From Pseudomonas entomophila (lineage in GTDB: Bacteria > Pseudomonadota > Gammaproteobacteria > Pseudomonadales > Pseudomonadaceae): a stretch of DNA of 64,000 nt. The stretch lies in the NCBI RefSeq assembly GCF_018417595.1, contig NZ_CP070982.1, positions 186,001 through 250,000 of the forward strand. Direction: 5' to 3'. The notes beneath the pieces are model-generated. The model saw only the letters and a program-made list of their open reading frames with translations. It ran no database searches and had not been told where the DNA came from. Shown here one piece after another: positions 63,664 through 64,000 of the stretch (positions are counted from its first letter, which is position 1; the number at the start of each line of letters is the position of its first letter). A program made the position numbers and the translations under genes.

Positions 63664-64000
63664 CACTTCTTCTTCAGTTGCTTGGCGTTGGCGAACAGTG
63701 CCGCCATGGCGTTGTTGGCCGGTGCCGCAGTGGTGGCTTCGCGTGGACGTGGGGCCTGCTGCTGGCGGTTGCCGCCATTGCCAGCGCGATTACCGCCACG
63801 GTTGCCTTCGACCTTCTCGCCCGGGGTGTCGCTCATGCGCATGGACAGGCCTACGCGCTTGCGCGGAATGTCCACTTCCATGACCTTCACCTTTACCACG
63901 TCACCGGCCTTGACCGCTTCACGCGGATCTTTGACGAACTTCTCCGACAACGCCGAGATATGTACCAGGCCATCCTGGTGCACACCGATGTCGACGAAGG
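63663..64000 (-). CDS. tex: Transcription accessory protein Tex, C-terminal part (5' part outside window)
   Basis: The last 112 residues of Tex are present. The S1 RNA-binding domain is visible ([20 protein letters not shown], then [27 protein letters not shown]). A low-complexity basic tail rich in Gly, Asn and Arg follows ([16 protein letters not shown]), ending in LKKK. The N-terminal helical and YqgF-like domains lie beyond the window. Confidence 0.93.
   Translation of the reverse strand, partial: FVDIGVHQDGLVHISALSEKFVKDPREAVKAGDVVKVKVMEVDIPRKRVGLSMRMSDTPGEKVEGNRGGNRAGNGGNRQQQAPRPREATTAAPANNAMAALFANAKQLKKK

Overview
The window looks like a chromosomal segment of a Pseudomonas of the P. 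putida group. The GC content is high (around 64% by eye). Gene order and products match that lineage: gabD-gabT, desA next to a GGDEF/EAL gene, tauABCD, lsfA, ssuEADCBF, gshA and tex. At least fifteen REP-type palindromes carry the P. putida cores 'GGAGCGGGTTTACCCGCG' or 'GGAGCGGCTTCAGCCGCG'. I see no prophage, integrase, IS element or CRISPR array. This is core genome, with one small low-GC gene (31491-32270) as the likely late arrival.

Layout. 1-12 kb holds housekeeping and poorly characterised genes: an ABC-F ATPase with a small MscS-type channel, a LysE exporter, an NfeD/slipin pair, a YbaK-type deacylase, a CBS protein, two zinc-ribbon membrane proteins, an M20 dipeptidase, a lipoprotein hydrolase and tRNA-Arg(CCG). 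12.3-16.4 kb is an operon of a GntR/UTRA regulator, an AprA-like flavoprotein, an AprB-like two-cluster ferredoxin, a HEAT-repeat protein and a DUF971 protein. A perfect 16-bp palindrome sits directly in front of it. 16.6-26.6 kb is the sulfate-ester island: atsC-atsB (the permease is a fused tandem), divergent atsR-atsK, sftR, sftP and astA. 27-30 kb is gabD-gabT. 30-36.7 kb holds a degenerate-receiver HDOD protein, the low-GC gene, a diguanylate cyclase, the desaturase and a PAS-GGDEF-EAL protein. 36.7-43.3 kb is a MetNIQ-type transporter with a DszA-like flavin monooxygenase and two tandem SfnB/DszC-like oxidoreductases. 43.5-47 kb is a cystine-type ABC importer divergent from serine acetyltransferase. 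47-49.3 kb is betT. 49.4-60.7 kb holds tauABCD, an OprD-type porin, lsfA and ssuEADCBF. 60.8-64 kb holds a TetR regulator, gshA, a hotdog thioesterase and the 3' end of tex.

How it works together. About 30 of the roughly 50 genes serve sulfur acquisition when sulfate and cysteine are scarce. Outer-membrane entry uses SftP and perhaps the OprD porin. Four organosulfur ABC importers (Ats, Met-type, Tau, Ssu) and a cystine-type importer follow. Oxygen-dependent release of sulfite or sulfate is done by AtsK, TauD, SsuD and the DszA/SfnB-like set; AstA moves sulfate groups. EpsC makes the O-acetylserine acceptor, GshA the main thiol and LsfA the peroxide defence. Several of these operons have AT-rich upstream regions, and an identical 11-mer GAATTAAAAAT occurs in both sulfate-ester promoter regions, which suggests a common LysR/CysB-type control. 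The least explained part is the AprBA-like operon at 12.3-16.4 kb, my main candidate for an undescribed system.
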